Source: Falsiroseomonas sp051859025 (GTDB taxonomy: Bacteria > Pseudomonadota > Alphaproteobacteria > Acetobacterales > Acetobacteraceae). From it: a stretch of DNA of 64,000 nt. A model generated the notes under the pieces. That model saw nothing but the letters and a program-made list of their open reading frames with translations. It was not told where the DNA came from and searched no databases. The stretch covers positions 1-64,000 of the forward strand of contig NZ_JBHYGL010000009.1 in assembly GCF_051859025.1 (NCBI RefSeq). Direction: 5' to 3'. The translations under genes were made by a program, and so were the position numbers. Below, one piece after another: positions 55,623-64,000 of the stretch (the stretch's first letter is position 1; each line of letters opens with the position of its first letter).

Positions 55623-55722
55623 TGCCGGGCTCCGGCCCGGCCCGGTATCCGGCGGCTGGTTAAGCGAGCCGCAAGGTTGCCCGTTCTATCCTGCGCCGGA
55701 ATTCCTCGGTGCAAGGTCCAAG

Positions 55723-57792
55723 ATGCGCATCCAATCCCGTTTCCTGCTCGGGTTCATCGCCATCGCCGCACCCGGGCTGGCGCTGTCGGCCTGGTTCGCC
55801 AGCGACGCCTGGCAGGACTCCGCCCGGGCCGAACGCGCCATCCGGGCGACGCAGGTGTTCAGCGATATCGGCCGGGCGCAATCCAGCTTCGCGGTGCAGA
55901 CCGGCAACCTGACCGTGGCGCTGCGCGCGCCGACGCCGGACCTGGCCGGGATTCGCCAGACGCACGAAGCCGCGATGCAGGGGCTGGCGGCCGCTTCGCG
56001 CAGCATGGCGGCCGCGGGCACCGACGCCGCGGTGGTGCGGGAGGCCACCGCCACGCTGGAGGATCTGATGCGCCGGGTGACGGCGGCGGCCGCGCAGCCG
56101 GTGCCGGCGCGCGATCCCGCCCTGCTGGCGGATGTGCTGGCCAAGCGGACCGACCTCAGCACCCGGCTGAACGCGGTCGGCGGCGATGCGGCACGGGTCA
56201 TCACCACCACCGCGCCGGCGGTGGCGCCCTTCATCGAGGTGGCGCTGCATGCCATGACGCTGCGGGAAGTGGCGGGGCGGCGGGCCCTCGGCGTCTCCCC
56301 CTGGGTTGGCGGCGCGCCGATCCAGGCGGAAGCCCTGGAAGGCTTGGTGGAGCTGAGCGGCCGGCTGACGGACGCGATGGCGAATATCGAGCGGCTGGTG
56401 GAAGCCTCCGGGGCGCCGCGCCTGGTGCGCGCGCAGGCGGAGCTGAAGCGCCTGTTCGGGCAGGAAGCCGATCCCTATTGGCGCAGCTTCATGCGGGTGG
56501 CGCGCCTGCGCCTGCAGCCGGCCACGGCGGAAACGCCCTGGCCGCAGGATGCCGCGACCTATTCCCGCTACACCATCCAGACCCTGGCGCAGCTGCTTGG
56601 CATGCGGGACGCGGCGCTGGACGAAGCGGTGGAACGCGCGACGGCGGATGATGCGTCTGCCCGGATGCAGCTGGCGATCTCGATCGCCGGGATGGTCGTG
56701 ACGGGCGCGGTGATGGCGGCGGCGCTGCTGCTGCTGCTGCGGGGCATGGTGGCGCCGCTTGGCCAGTTGACGGGCACGGTGCGGCGGATTGGCGAGGGTG
56801 AGCTGACCCTGGCGGTGCCGGCGCGGGACCGGCCGGACGAACTGGGGGAGATGGCGCGGGCGGTGGACCAGCTGCGGCTGGCGTCGCTGGAGCGGGAGGC
56901 GCTGGAAGCCGCGCAGAAAGCCGAGCAGGCGGCACAGCTGGAACGCGCCCAGCGCATCGACACGCTGCTGGAGGAGTTCGAGGCCGAGACGGCGGATGTG
57001 CTGCGGAGCGTGGCCTCCGCGGCGACGGAGCTGGACGCGACGGCAACGAGCATGGCGGCGACGGCGGCGGATGGGACGCAGCGCGCGAGCGCGGTGGCGC
57101 GATCCTCGGCGGAGGCATCCGGCAGCGTCGGCAGCGTGGCGGCGGCGACGGAGGAGCTCTCGGCCTCGATCAGCGAGGTGATGCGCCAGGTGCAGGTCAG
57201 CGCCGCGACCGCGCAGGAAGCGACGGCGGCGGCGGAGCGGACGGATGTAACGGTGCGCGGGCTGTCGGAAGCGGCATCGCGGATCGGCGACGTGGTGAAG
57301 CTGATCGGCGACATCGCGGGGCAGACGAACCTGCTGGCGCTCAATGCCACGATCGAGGCAGCGCGGGCGGGCGATGCGGGCAAGGGCTTCGCGGTGGTGG
57401 CGCAGGAGGTGAAGGCGCTGGCGGCGCAGACGGCGAAGGCGACGGAGGAGATCGGCGCGCAGATCGCGGCGATGCAGACGGAGACGGGGCGGACGGTGGA
57501 GGTGGTGCGCGCCATCGCCGGCACGATCGAGGCCCTGAACCGCAACACGGCGCAGGTGGCGGAAGCGGCATCGCAGCAGGCGGAGGCGACGCAGGAGATC
57601 GGCCGCGCGGCGGCGGCGGCGGCGCAGGGCACGCAGGAGGCATCGCACCACGCGACGGGCGTCAGCCAGGGCGCGGAACAGACCGGGCAATCGGCGGCGG
57701 AAGTGCGCGCCGCATCGGCCGACCTGGCGCGCCAGGCGGAAGGGCTGCGCGGGCGCGTGGACCAGTTCCTGGGCGCCATCCGCGCGGCATAG
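55723..57792 (+). CDS. Methyl-accepting chemotaxis protein 1
   Basis: The 689-residue receptor has an N-terminal membrane helix (about 8-26), a periplasmic helical sensor of about 290 residues, a second helix near 322-345, a HAMP domain (LGQLTGTVRRIGEGELTLAVPARDRPDELGEMA) and a signalling domain. The hairpin tip reads LIGDIAGQTNLLALNATIEAARAG. No C-terminal pentapeptide tether is present. The sensor type is unassigned. It is the first of two tandem paralogues. Confidence 0.92.
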   Translation: MRIQSRFLLGFIAIAAPGLALSAWFASDAWQDSARAERAIRATQVFSDIGRAQSSFAVQTGNLTVALRAPTPDLAGIRQTHEAAMQGLAAASRSMAAAGTDAAVVREATATLEDLMRRVTAAAAQPVPARDPALLADVLAKRTDLSTRLNAVGGDAARVITTTAPAVAPFIEVALHAMTLREVAGRRALGVSPWVGGAPIQAEALEGLVELSGRLTDAMANIERLVEASGAPRLVRAQAELKRLFGQEADPYWRSFMRVARLRLQPATAETPWPQDAATYSRYTIQTLAQLLGMRDAALDEAVERATADDASARMQLAISIAGMVVTGAVMAAALLLLLRGMVAPLGQLTGTVRRIGEGELTLAVPARDRPDELGEMARAVDQLRLASLEREALEAAQKAEQAAQLERAQRIDTLLEEFEAETADVLRSVASAATELDATATSMAATAADGTQRASAVARSSAEASGSVGSVAAATEELSASISEVMRQVQVSAATAQEATAAAERTDVTVRGLSEAASRIGDVVKLIGDIAGQTNLLALNATIEAARAGDAGKGFAVVAQEVKALAAQTAKATEEIGAQIAAMQTETGRTVEVVRAIAGTIEALNRNTAQVAEAASQQAEATQEIGRAAAAAAQGTQEASHHATGVSQGAEQTGQSAAEVRAASADLARQAEGLRGRVDQFLGAIRAA

Positions 57793-57796
57793 CCCG

Positions 57797-57835
57797 CCCG
57801 ACTTCCTGGCCCGACTTCCTGGCCCGACTTCCTGG
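57797..57835. repeat. Three 13-bp direct repeats between chemoreceptor genes
   Basis: CCCGACTTCCTGG is repeated three times without spacing (57797-57809, 57810-57822, 57823-57835), just downstream of the first receptor stop. Probably slippage; no hairpin is formed by the unit. Confidence 0.85.
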
Positions 57836-57878
57836 AATGCATGCGGCCCCCGGCGGGCCTGGACGAGGAACGATCAGG

Positions 57879-59945
57879 ATGCGCGTTCGACAATTGCTGC
57901 TGCTGTGCTTCACCCTGGTCGCCCTGCCCGGGCTGGTCGCCCTGGCCTGGCAGGCCCGCGAAGCCTGGCGGGAGGTGCGGCAGACCGAACGGGTGGTGAT
58001 CTCCACGCGCCTGATCAGCGACGTCCTGCGGGGCCAGACCGCCTTCGCGCTGCAATCCGCGCGCATCAGCACGGCCATGGTGGTGGCGCAGCCGGACCTG
58101 GCCGATCTGCGCGCGGGACAGGAGGAGATGCAGCGGCTGCTGTCCGCGGCGGAGGCAAATGCGCGCGCGGTGGGGCTGGACCCCGCGCCGGCACGCGACG
58201 CGCTGCGGGCGATGACGGCGCTGACCGAACGCACGCTGGCCGCGGCATCGCAGCCGCCGGCGGCCCGGGATGCCGGCGTGGTGCGGGACCTGGCCCAGGT
58301 GCGCAACGACCATGGCAACCGGCTGAGCGGCATGGCGCGGCAAGGGGCGCGCGAATTGTCCCGCCTGGCACCGGCGCTGGCGCCGCTGCTGGAAACCGCG
58401 ATGCAGGGCGGACAGCTGCGGGACATCGCGGGCCGGCGCGGCCTGCTGCTGAATGGCTGGGTCGGCGGCGGCACCATCACGCCGGAGGCGCTGGCCACCG
58501 CGCAGCAGCTGACCGGCCGGGTGGAGGAGATCCTGGCGACGCTGGAGCGGCTGGTGGAGGCGAGCGGTTCCGCCACCCTGGCGCGGGCGCATGAAAGCTC
58601 CATCCGCCAGGGCTACCTGGTGACCGGGGAGCCCGGCTTCCGCAACCTGGTCCGTATCGGCGGCCTGCGGCAGGCCGGCGGCACGGAAGCCTGGCCGAAC
58701 GACCCCACGGCGCATCGCCGCTTTTCCACCGGCGCGCTGACGCAGCTTGTCGGCGTGCGCGACGCGGCGCTGGAGGAAGCGATCGCGCAGGGCGAGGCCA
58801 TGGTCGCGCAGGGCTGGCAGGATCTGGCGATCATCGGCGCCATGGCACTCGCCACGCTGCTGGTGATGGGCGCCGCGCTGGTGCTGCTGCTGCGGCGCCT
58901 GGTCTCCCCGCTCGGCGACCTGGCGCGCGTGGTGCGGCGGATCGGCGGCGGGGAGCTGACGCTGGAGGTGCCCGGCAGCGCGCGGCGCGACGAGTTGGGC
59001 GATGTGGCGCAGGCGGTGGACCAGCTGCGCGCGGCCTCCGCCGAGCGGAACGCGCTGGAAGCCGCGCAGGCCGCGGAGCGGGAGGCGCAGGCCGCGCGGG
59101 CGAAGCGCGTCGATGCGCTGCTGGCGGAGTTCGGGGAGGAGACGGCCGGCGTGCTGCGCGCCGTTGCCTCCGCCGCGACGGAACTCGACGCGACGGCGAC
59201 CGGCATGGCGGCGACGGCGAAGGACGGTTCCGCCCGTGCCGCGGCGGTGGCGGACAGCACCGCCATGGCCAGCGCCAATGTCGGCAGCGTGGCGGCGGCG
59301 ACGGAGGAACTCTCGGCCTCCATCGCCGAGGTCGTGCGCCAGATCGAGCAGAGCGCGGGCGCGGCGCGGGAGGCGACGGCGGCGGCGGAGCGCACGGATG
59401 CGACGGTGCGCGGCCTGTCGGAGGCCGCATCGCGGATCGGCGACGTGGTGCGGCTGATCGGCGACATCGCCGGCCAGACCAACCTGCTGGCGCTGAATGC
59501 GACGATCGAGGCGGCCCGGGCCGGGGAGGCCGGCAAGGGCTTCGCGGTGGTGGCGTCCGAGGTGAAGACCCTGGCCGCGCAGACCGCGAAGGCCACGGAG
59601 GAGATCGGCGCCCAGATCGCGGCGATGCAGACGGAGACGGGGCGGACGGTGGAGGTGGTGCAGGCCATCGCGCGGACGATCGAGACGCTGAACGCCGCCA
59701 CCGCGCAGGTGGCGGAAACCGCCGCGCAGCAGGCACAGGCGACGCAGGAGATCGGCGTGGCGGTGGCGCAGGCGGCATCCGGCACGCGCCAGGCCTCTGA
59801 CCACGCCGCCGGCGTCAGCGCCGATGCGCAGCGCACGGGCAGCGCGGCGGCGGATGTGCGCAGCGCCTCCGCCGAACTGGCGCAGCAGGCGGAAGGGCTG
59901 CGCGGAAAGGTGGACGGGTTCCTGGTGGCGATCCGCGCGGCGTGA
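57879..59945 (+). CDS. Methyl-accepting chemotaxis protein 2
   Basis: The 688-residue receptor has the same architecture as its upstream paralogue: a membrane helix near 5-22, a periplasmic sensor, a helix near 320-342, HAMP (LGDLARVVRRIGGGELTLEV) and a signalling domain with LIGDIAGQTNLLALNATIEAARAGEAGKGF split across the tip. The ATG at 57879 follows GAGGAA. The sensor halves are diverged while the signalling halves are nearly alike, so the two probably read different cues into one chemotaxis array. Confidence 0.92.
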   Translation: MRVRQLLLLCFTLVALPGLVALAWQAREAWREVRQTERVVISTRLISDVLRGQTAFALQSARISTAMVVAQPDLADLRAGQEEMQRLLSAAEANARAVGLDPAPARDALRAMTALTERTLAAASQPPAARDAGVVRDLAQVRNDHGNRLSGMARQGARELSRLAPALAPLLETAMQGGQLRDIAGRRGLLLNGWVGGGTITPEALATAQQLTGRVEEILATLERLVEASGSATLARAHESSIRQGYLVTGEPGFRNLVRIGGLRQAGGTEAWPNDPTAHRRFSTGALTQLVGVRDAALEEAIAQGEAMVAQGWQDLAIIGAMALATLLVMGAALVLLLRRLVSPLGDLARVVRRIGGGELTLEVPGSARRDELGDVAQAVDQLRAASAERNALEAAQAAEREAQAARAKRVDALLAEFGEETAGVLRAVASAATELDATATGMAATAKDGSARAAAVADSTAMASANVGSVAAATEELSASIAEVVRQIEQSAGAAREATAAAERTDATVRGLSEAASRIGDVVRLIGDIAGQTNLLALNATIEAARAGEAGKGFAVVASEVKTLAAQTAKATEEIGAQIAAMQTETGRTVEVVQAIARTIETLNAATAQVAETAAQQAQATQEIGVAVAQAASGTRQASDHAAGVSADAQRTGSAAADVRSASAELAQQAEGLRGKVDGFLVAIRAA

Positions 59946-59979
59946 ACTGCCCGGGGCCGCCCCGCGGCCCCGGCCTTCC

Positions 59980-61917
59980 CTACGGCGCCTGGCCGTTCAG
60001 CTCATGCTCGAATTCGGGCACCAGGGCGTTCAGCCGGGCCAGTGCGCCCTTGCGGTCCCCGGCCGCCGCCAGCGCGGCGACGCCATCGATGGCGCGGCCC
60101 ATCTCCCCGGCATCCGTCGTGCGCGGCACGGCGACGAGGAGGCCCGGGAAATTGGTGGGGCTCGGGGGTTCCTGGCCGTGGAACAACTCCTCGAACAGCT
60201 TCTCCCCGGGGCGAAGGCCGGTGAAGCGGATTTCCACGTCTTCCTCCGGCCTCAGCCCCGCCAGGCGGATCATGCGGCGGGCGAGGTCCACGATCTTCAC
60301 GGGGTCGCCCATGTCGAGGACGAAGATGCCGCCCTCCCGCAGTTCCGGCGGCTGGTCCTGCCGATCCGTGGCACCGACGACGCTCGCCTGCAGGACGAGG
60401 CCCACCGCTTCGCGCACCGTCATGAAATAGCGGCGCATGTCGGGGTGGGTCACGGTCAGCGGGCCGCCCCGTTCCAGCTGCCGGCGGAACAGCGGCACCA
60501 CGCTGCCGGTGGAGCCCAGCACATTGCCGAAGCGCACCGTCACCAGCCGCATGCCGGTGCCGCTGGTGCGCGCGCCGCGGTCCAGCGCCTGGCAGTACAT
60601 CTCCGCCAGGCGCTTCGAGGCACCCATGACGCTGGTCGGGTTCACCGCCTTGTCGGTGGAGATGAAGACCATCAGTGAACAGCCCGCCGCGCGCGCCGCG
60701 TCCGCCACGATGCGGGTGCCGAGCGCGTTGGTGAGCAGACCCTCCAGCGGGTCGTTCTCCACCATCGGCACGTGCTTCAGGGCGGCGGCGTGGAAGACGA
60801 GCTCGGGCCTGATCTCCGCCATCAGCCGGCCCATGCGGGCGCTGTCGCGCACATCGGCCAGCACCGCGCGGCGGGGCACGCCGGGGTGGCGTTCGCGCAG
60901 TTCCAGGTCGATCTCGTAGAGGACGTATTCGCCGTGATCCAGCAGCGTCAGGCTGGCGGGGCCCAGTGCGGCGACCTGGCGGGCGAGTTCGCCGCCGATG
61001 GTGCCGCCCGCGCCTGTCACCAGCACGCGCTTGCCCTGCACCAGGCGGGCCATGCCTTCGCGGTCCAGCGGCACCTGCGGGCGGTCGAGCAGGTCCTCGA
61101 TCTCAACGCGCCTTAGCGTGACGCGGGGCTCGGCTTCCGCGCGTTCGCCGGGGCGACGGCTGGCGGGGCCCAGCGCCGTGGGGGTGGGGGCACGCTTCAC
61201 CGGCAGGCCGTGGCGGTCCGCGGCATCCAGCAGGCGTTGCAGTTCCAGGCCCTGGAGCTGGGGGGTGGCAAGGATGATCTGGGCGGGCAGGCGCCCTTCC
61301 TCCCGCAGCTGGTCCAGGATGGCGGCCGCGTCCTCCGCCGTGCCGAGGATGGGCAGGCCATGGATGCGGCGGCCGAGCTGGCGGGAGCGGAGGGAGAGGA
61401 TGCCGGTGACGCGGTAGGCGGGGCTGCGTTCCTGCCCGATGGCGCGGATGAAGAGGTCCGCGCCATCCCCGGCGCCGACCAGCAGGACGGGGGCGGCTGG
61501 CGTGTCGGAAAGCGGGCCGCCGCGGCCGGCATGGCGCAGGCGCGCCGCGATGCGCGGCGCCGCCAGCAGCGCGGCCAGGACCAAAGCATGGATGGCGGGG
61601 AAGCCCGGGTTGGGGGGCGCCCATGCCCCCGACCAGTGCAGGCCGATGGCGGTGATCAGCGCCGCGCCGGCCGCGGCGGCGGTGGTGGACAGCGCCTCCG
61701 GCAGGGAGGCGAAGCGCCAGTATTGCTGCGGCAGGCGCAGCGGCACGCCGACCAGCATCAGGGCCGCGATGGCGCCGGGGATGGCACCCGCCCACCAGAT
61801 GGCGGGTGGCGAGGCGCCGGGCGCGGAGAGCCAGACCGCGGCGGGCAGCGCGAGGGCGGCCACCAGCGAATCCAGGGCGAGGTTGAGGAGGATGCGGTCC
61901 CGAGCCGAAGCAGCCAT
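59980..61917 (-). CDS. CapD/WbpM-like nucleotide-sugar 4,6-dehydratase
   Basis: The 645-residue membrane protein has four N-terminal membrane helices, a first degenerate Rossmann region, and a C-terminal SDR dehydratase with NAD motif VLVTGAGGTIGGEL near 301 and the active-site segment FISTDKAVNPTSVMGASKR near 419. WbpM-type enzymes turn UDP-GlcNAc into UDP-4-keto-6-deoxy sugar, the first step toward bacillosamine- or QuiNAc-type sugars. With the DegT aminotransferase at 54285 this could make an amino-deoxy sugar for the cell surface. It is convergent with the second chemoreceptor gene. Confidence 0.9.
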   Translation of the reverse strand: MAASARDRILLNLALDSLVAALALPAAVWLSAPGASPPAIWWAGAIPGAIAALMLVGVPLRLPQQYWRFASLPEALSTTAAAAGAALITAIGLHWSGAWAPPNPGFPAIHALVLAALLAAPRIAARLRHAGRGGPLSDTPAAPVLLVGAGDGADLFIRAIGQERSPAYRVTGILSLRSRQLGRRIHGLPILGTAEDAAAILDQLREEGRLPAQIILATPQLQGLELQRLLDAADRHGLPVKRAPTPTALGPASRRPGERAEAEPRVTLRRVEIEDLLDRPQVPLDREGMARLVQGKRVLVTGAGGTIGGELARQVAALGPASLTLLDHGEYVLYEIDLELRERHPGVPRRAVLADVRDSARMGRLMAEIRPELVFHAAALKHVPMVENDPLEGLLTNALGTRIVADAARAAGCSLMVFISTDKAVNPTSVMGASKRLAEMYCQALDRGARTSGTGMRLVTVRFGNVLGSTGSVVPLFRRQLERGGPLTVTHPDMRRYFMTVREAVGLVLQASVVGATDRQDQPPELREGGIFVLDMGDPVKIVDLARRMIRLAGLRPEEDVEIRFTGLRPGEKLFEELFHGQEPPSPTNFPGLLVAVPRTTDAGEMGRAIDGVAALAAAGDRKGALARLNALVPEFEHELNGQAP

Positions 61918-61955
61918 GCCCGGTTGCTACTCCTGCGCGTGCGTGCTCGCTAGTG

Positions 61956-62140
61956 GCAGGGGGGGCGCTGCCCCCCTGCACCAATGATTCCCCGCAGGAG
62001 GGCTCTGCCCCCCTGCACCCCCGGTCCAGGGTCCAGCCGGACCCTGGACCGGGGGTAATTGACGATGGTCCAGGAGGCTCTGCCTCCCGAATCTTCAAGA
62101 GGGGGCGGATGGGGTATGGGGAAGGCAGCGCCTTCCCCAT
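61956..62140. repeat. Composite intergenic palindromes, copy E (longest)
   Basis: At least four hairpins lie between the dehydratase start and the GST gene. They include GCAGGGGGG/CCCCCCTGC at about 61956-61979 and a related one near 61994-62016. The perfect 12-bp stem GGTCCAGGGTCC/GGACCCTGGACC spans 62023-62050, and ATGGGGAAGGC-AGC-GCCTTCCCCAT spans 62116-62140. The word GACGATGGTCCAG between them is the reverse complement of a word in copy A. These genes are divergent, so this copy is in a promoter region rather than at gene ends. Confidence 0.65.
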
Positions 62141-62221
62141 CGGCGAAGGGCGATACCCCCCCTCGGGACAGCCGCCCCCGACCGTGCCATGAATCGCGAA
62201 ACGGATCAGGGGAACGCGGCC

Positions 62222-62881
62222 ATGGCCGAAGGCAGGCTGGTGATCGGGACCAAGCGCTACTCCTCCTGGAGCATGCGCGGCTGGCTGATGGTGCAGCTGG
62301 CGGGGCTGGATGTGGAGGAGGTGGTGGTGCCGCTGGCCGGTGGCGGCGGGACCACGGCCATCAAGGCGATCTCCCCCAACGGCATGGTGCCCTACCTGGA
62401 ACATCGCGGCGCGCGGATGTGGGAGAGCATCGCGATCGCCGAGTATTGCGCGGAATTCAAGGCGGACCTCTGGCCCCGCAAGCGGTCGGCGCGCGCCCAT
62501 GCGCGCAGCATCGCAGCGGAGATGCATGCGGGCTTCCGGGCCCTGCGCATGGCGATGCCGATGAACCTCGGCCGGGAATTCCCGGGCCATGGCCGCAACC
62601 CCGACAGCCTGGCCGACATCGCGCGGATCGAGGCGATCTGGGCGGAGGCCATCGGCGCCTATGGCGGGCCCTTCCTGGCGGGTGCCGACTTCACCCTGGT
62701 CGATGCGATGTATGCGCCGGTGGTGGCGCGCTTCCTGACCTGGCAGCCGGCGCTGGGCGATACCTCCCGCGCCTATGTCGCGGCCGTCCGGGCGCATCCG
62801 TTGGTCGATCGCTGGTACCGGGAGGCCGCGGCCGAGCCCGCGGATTGGCTGCTGGAGAAGTATGAGAACCCGGCCCTGTGA
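62222..62881 (+). CDS. Glutathione S-transferase family protein
   Basis: The 219-residue protein has a thioredoxin-fold N-terminus (LVIGTKRYSSWSMRGWLMVQL, with ISPNGMVPYLEHRGARMWESIAIAEY around the glutathione site) and a helical C-terminal domain (GGPFLAGADFTLVDAMYAPV). I chose the ATG at 62222 because AGGGGAA precedes it; an in-frame ATG at 62189 adds 11 residues. The substrate is unknown. It is coupled to the VOC gene. Confidence 0.88.
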   Translation: MAEGRLVIGTKRYSSWSMRGWLMVQLAGLDVEEVVVPLAGGGGTTAIKAISPNGMVPYLEHRGARMWESIAIAEYCAEFKADLWPRKRSARAHARSIAAEMHAGFRALRMAMPMNLGREFPGHGRNPDSLADIARIEAIWAEAIGAYGGPFLAGADFTLVDAMYAPVVARFLTWQPALGDTSRAYVAAVRAHPLVDRWYREAAAEPADWLLEKYENPAL

Positions 62882-63765
62882 TGAGCAGCGCCACGGTCCT
62901 CGACCATCTCGGCCTCTGCGCGCGGGACCCCGGGCCACTCTGGGCGGCGTGGGAGCGGATGGGCTTCGTGCTCTCCCCCTTCGCGCAGCAATCGGGGCGC
63001 CGGACCCCGGAAGGCCCGGTGGAGCCCTTCGGTTCCGCCAACCGCTGCGCCTTCCTGAAGCACGGCTATGTGGAACTGCTGGGCATCCATGACCCCGCCC
63101 TGTTCTCCAACGGGCTCGACGGATTCCTGGCGCGCTACGCGGGCACCCATATCTGCGCCTTCGGGATGGACGATGCGGAGGGCAACCTGGCGCGGCTGCG
63201 GGCGGGGGGGATGGCGATCCCCGGCATCGCCTGGTTGCAGCGCCCCGTGGAAGCAGGCGGGCCGATCGCCCGTTTCGCCCGGCTGCCCTTCCCGGATGCG
63301 CCGGAGGGCCGGGTACAGCTGGTGCAGCACATGACGCCGGAACTGGTCTGGGACCCCCGCTGGATGGGCCACACCAATGGGGCGGAGGCGCTGGTGGTGG
63401 CGATCCTGGCCGCCGCCGACCCGGCGGAGACGACCGCGCGCCTGTCGCGCCTCACGGGCCGGCCGGCGGAGCCCGATCCGGTGGCGGGCTTTCGTCTGAG
63501 GCTGCCGGGCGCAGTGGGCGCCGCGGGCCCCTTCTCCCCAGCCATGGAAACCGTCGTGCGGGTCCTGCCGCCGGATGCTCTGGGGCGGGTGCTGCCGGGG
63601 GTTGTTCCACCTTCGCTGCCCTTCATGGCCGGGATGGTCATCCGGACCAGCGACCAGGGCCGCGCCGCGCGCGACGTGCTGGCGGGCCTGCCGCTGCGGG
63701 AGGCGCCGGACGGGCTGATGGTGCCGCCGGAGGCCGCCGGCGGCGCGGCGGTGGTGTTCCAGTGA
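62881..63765 (+). CDS. VOC-family (glyoxalase-like) protein
   Basis: The 294-residue protein begins LDHLGLCARDPGPLWAAWERMGF, a VOC/glyoxalase-3-like opening, and continues with FLKHGYVELLGIHDPAL, THICAFGMDDAEGNL and VQLVQHMTPELVWDP. These features fit a duplicated beta-alpha-beta-beta-beta fold with His/Glu metal ligands. The ATG overlaps the GST stop by one base (TGATG), so the two are co-translated. The substrate is unknown. Confidence 0.82.
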   Translation: MSSATVLDHLGLCARDPGPLWAAWERMGFVLSPFAQQSGRRTPEGPVEPFGSANRCAFLKHGYVELLGIHDPALFSNGLDGFLARYAGTHICAFGMDDAEGNLARLRAGGMAIPGIAWLQRPVEAGGPIARFARLPFPDAPEGRVQLVQHMTPELVWDPRWMGHTNGAEALVVAILAAADPAETTARLSRLTGRPAEPDPVAGFRLRLPGAVGAAGPFSPAMETVVRVLPPDALGRVLPGVVPPSLPFMAGMVIRTSDQGRAARDVLAGLPLREAPDGLMVPPEAAGGAAVVFQ

Positions 63766-64000
63766 CCTCGGTCGCGGCGGTCCGCGCCTCCATCCGGACC
63801 TATCTGCGGGCGCCCGGGCGGGCGGCGGCGCTGGATGAATTCCAGGCGCGGTTCCTGGGGCCGGGGGATCTCGGCTTCGACGTGGGCTCCCATGTGGGCG
63901 ACCGGGCGGCGAGTTTCCGCCGGATCGGCGCAAGGGCGGTGGCGGTGGAGCCGCAGCCCCTGCTGGCGCGCTTCCTGCGCCGCGCCTTCCGCGGGGATGC
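63762..64000 (+). CDS. FkbM-family methyltransferase (5' part)
   Basis: The frame opens with a GTG that overlaps the VOC stop by four bases and runs off the window after 79 codons. The visible part contains the FkbM-type SAM-binding start DLGFDVGSHVGDRAASFRRIGA followed by AVAVEPQPLLARFLRRAF. FkbM enzymes O-methylate sugars or secondary metabolites. The acceptor is unknown. Confidence 0.75.
   Translation, partial: MTSVAAVRASIRTYLRAPGRAAALDEFQARFLGPGDLGFDVGSHVGDRAASFRRIGARAVAVEPQPLLARFLRRAFRGD

Noticed and set aside
56568..59804. Minus-strand open frame of over 1000 codons across both chemoreceptors
   Set aside because: Low-complexity Ala/Ser/Arg shadow of the coiled-coil receptor genes, which have clear HAMP and signalling motifs.

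Overview
The window is high-GC DNA from a motile alphaproteobacterium. The best fit is an acetic-acid-bacteria relative (Acetobacteraceae or another Rhodospirillales member, Roseomonas-like). Reasons: a FliX-like flagellar regulator, CtrA-type winged-helix regulators, a MucR/Ros regulator, a Fur with an alphaproteobacterial C-terminus, an OlsB-like ornithine-lipid acyltransferase, and abundant TctC and CaiB-type genes. This placement is inferred from gene content, not from a marker tree. I see no rRNA, tRNA, CRISPR array, transposase or prophage.

Layout. 1-9906 is a surface-glycoprotein and secretion locus. It holds the 5' part of a gene for a Thr/Ser-rich octapeptide-repeat protein (minus strand, running off the left edge), two divergent SPINDLY/O-GlcNAc-transferase-like glycosyltransferases, and a convergent three-gene operon of type I secretion ABC transporter, HlyD adaptor and a methyltransferase-glycosyltransferase fusion. 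10057-13242 holds a 2-keto-4-pentenoate hydratase-like enzyme, a small unknown protein, a LolA-like carrier and a JmjC/cupin oxygenase. 13301-20483 is a flagellar block (motA, motB, CtrA-like regulator, FliX, lytic transglycosylase, flgL, flgK). 20636-32926 is a dense signalling island: two CACHE-PAS histidine kinases, an OmpR regulator, a single-domain receiver, a REC-GGDEF-EAL protein, two more CtrA-like regulators with degenerate receivers, an XRE repressor and a GH8 cellulase. 33045-36011 is a TctC, CoA-transferase and enoyl-CoA hydratase operon. Then come an orphan molybdopterin oxidoreductase subunit, metE under a cobalamin riboswitch, an RNA methyltransferase and an MFS transporter. 43234-46638 is an alphaproteobacterial housekeeping cluster (olsB, fur, mucR, TusA-like, rimI, tsaB). 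46738-54116 has an omega-aminotransferase, a hybrid kinase, a COG0523 GTPase paired with a WD40 protein, an aldo-keto reductase and small or DUF proteins. 54285-61917 has two sugar-nucleotide enzymes flanking two chemoreceptors and a 3' chemoreceptor remnant. The right edge has a GST, a VOC protein and the start of an FkbM methyltransferase.

How it fits together. The motility, chemotaxis, c-di-GMP, cellulase and sugar genes point to control of the switch between swimming and a surface-attached, glycan-coated state. The most novel-looking unit is the left-hand locus, which I read as a candidate system for making, glycosylating and exporting an octad-repeat surface protein. The second is a set of three CtrA-like DNA-binding proteins whose receiver domains have lost most or all phosphorylation residues. 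A family of composite GC-rich palindromes sits between gene ends throughout the window.
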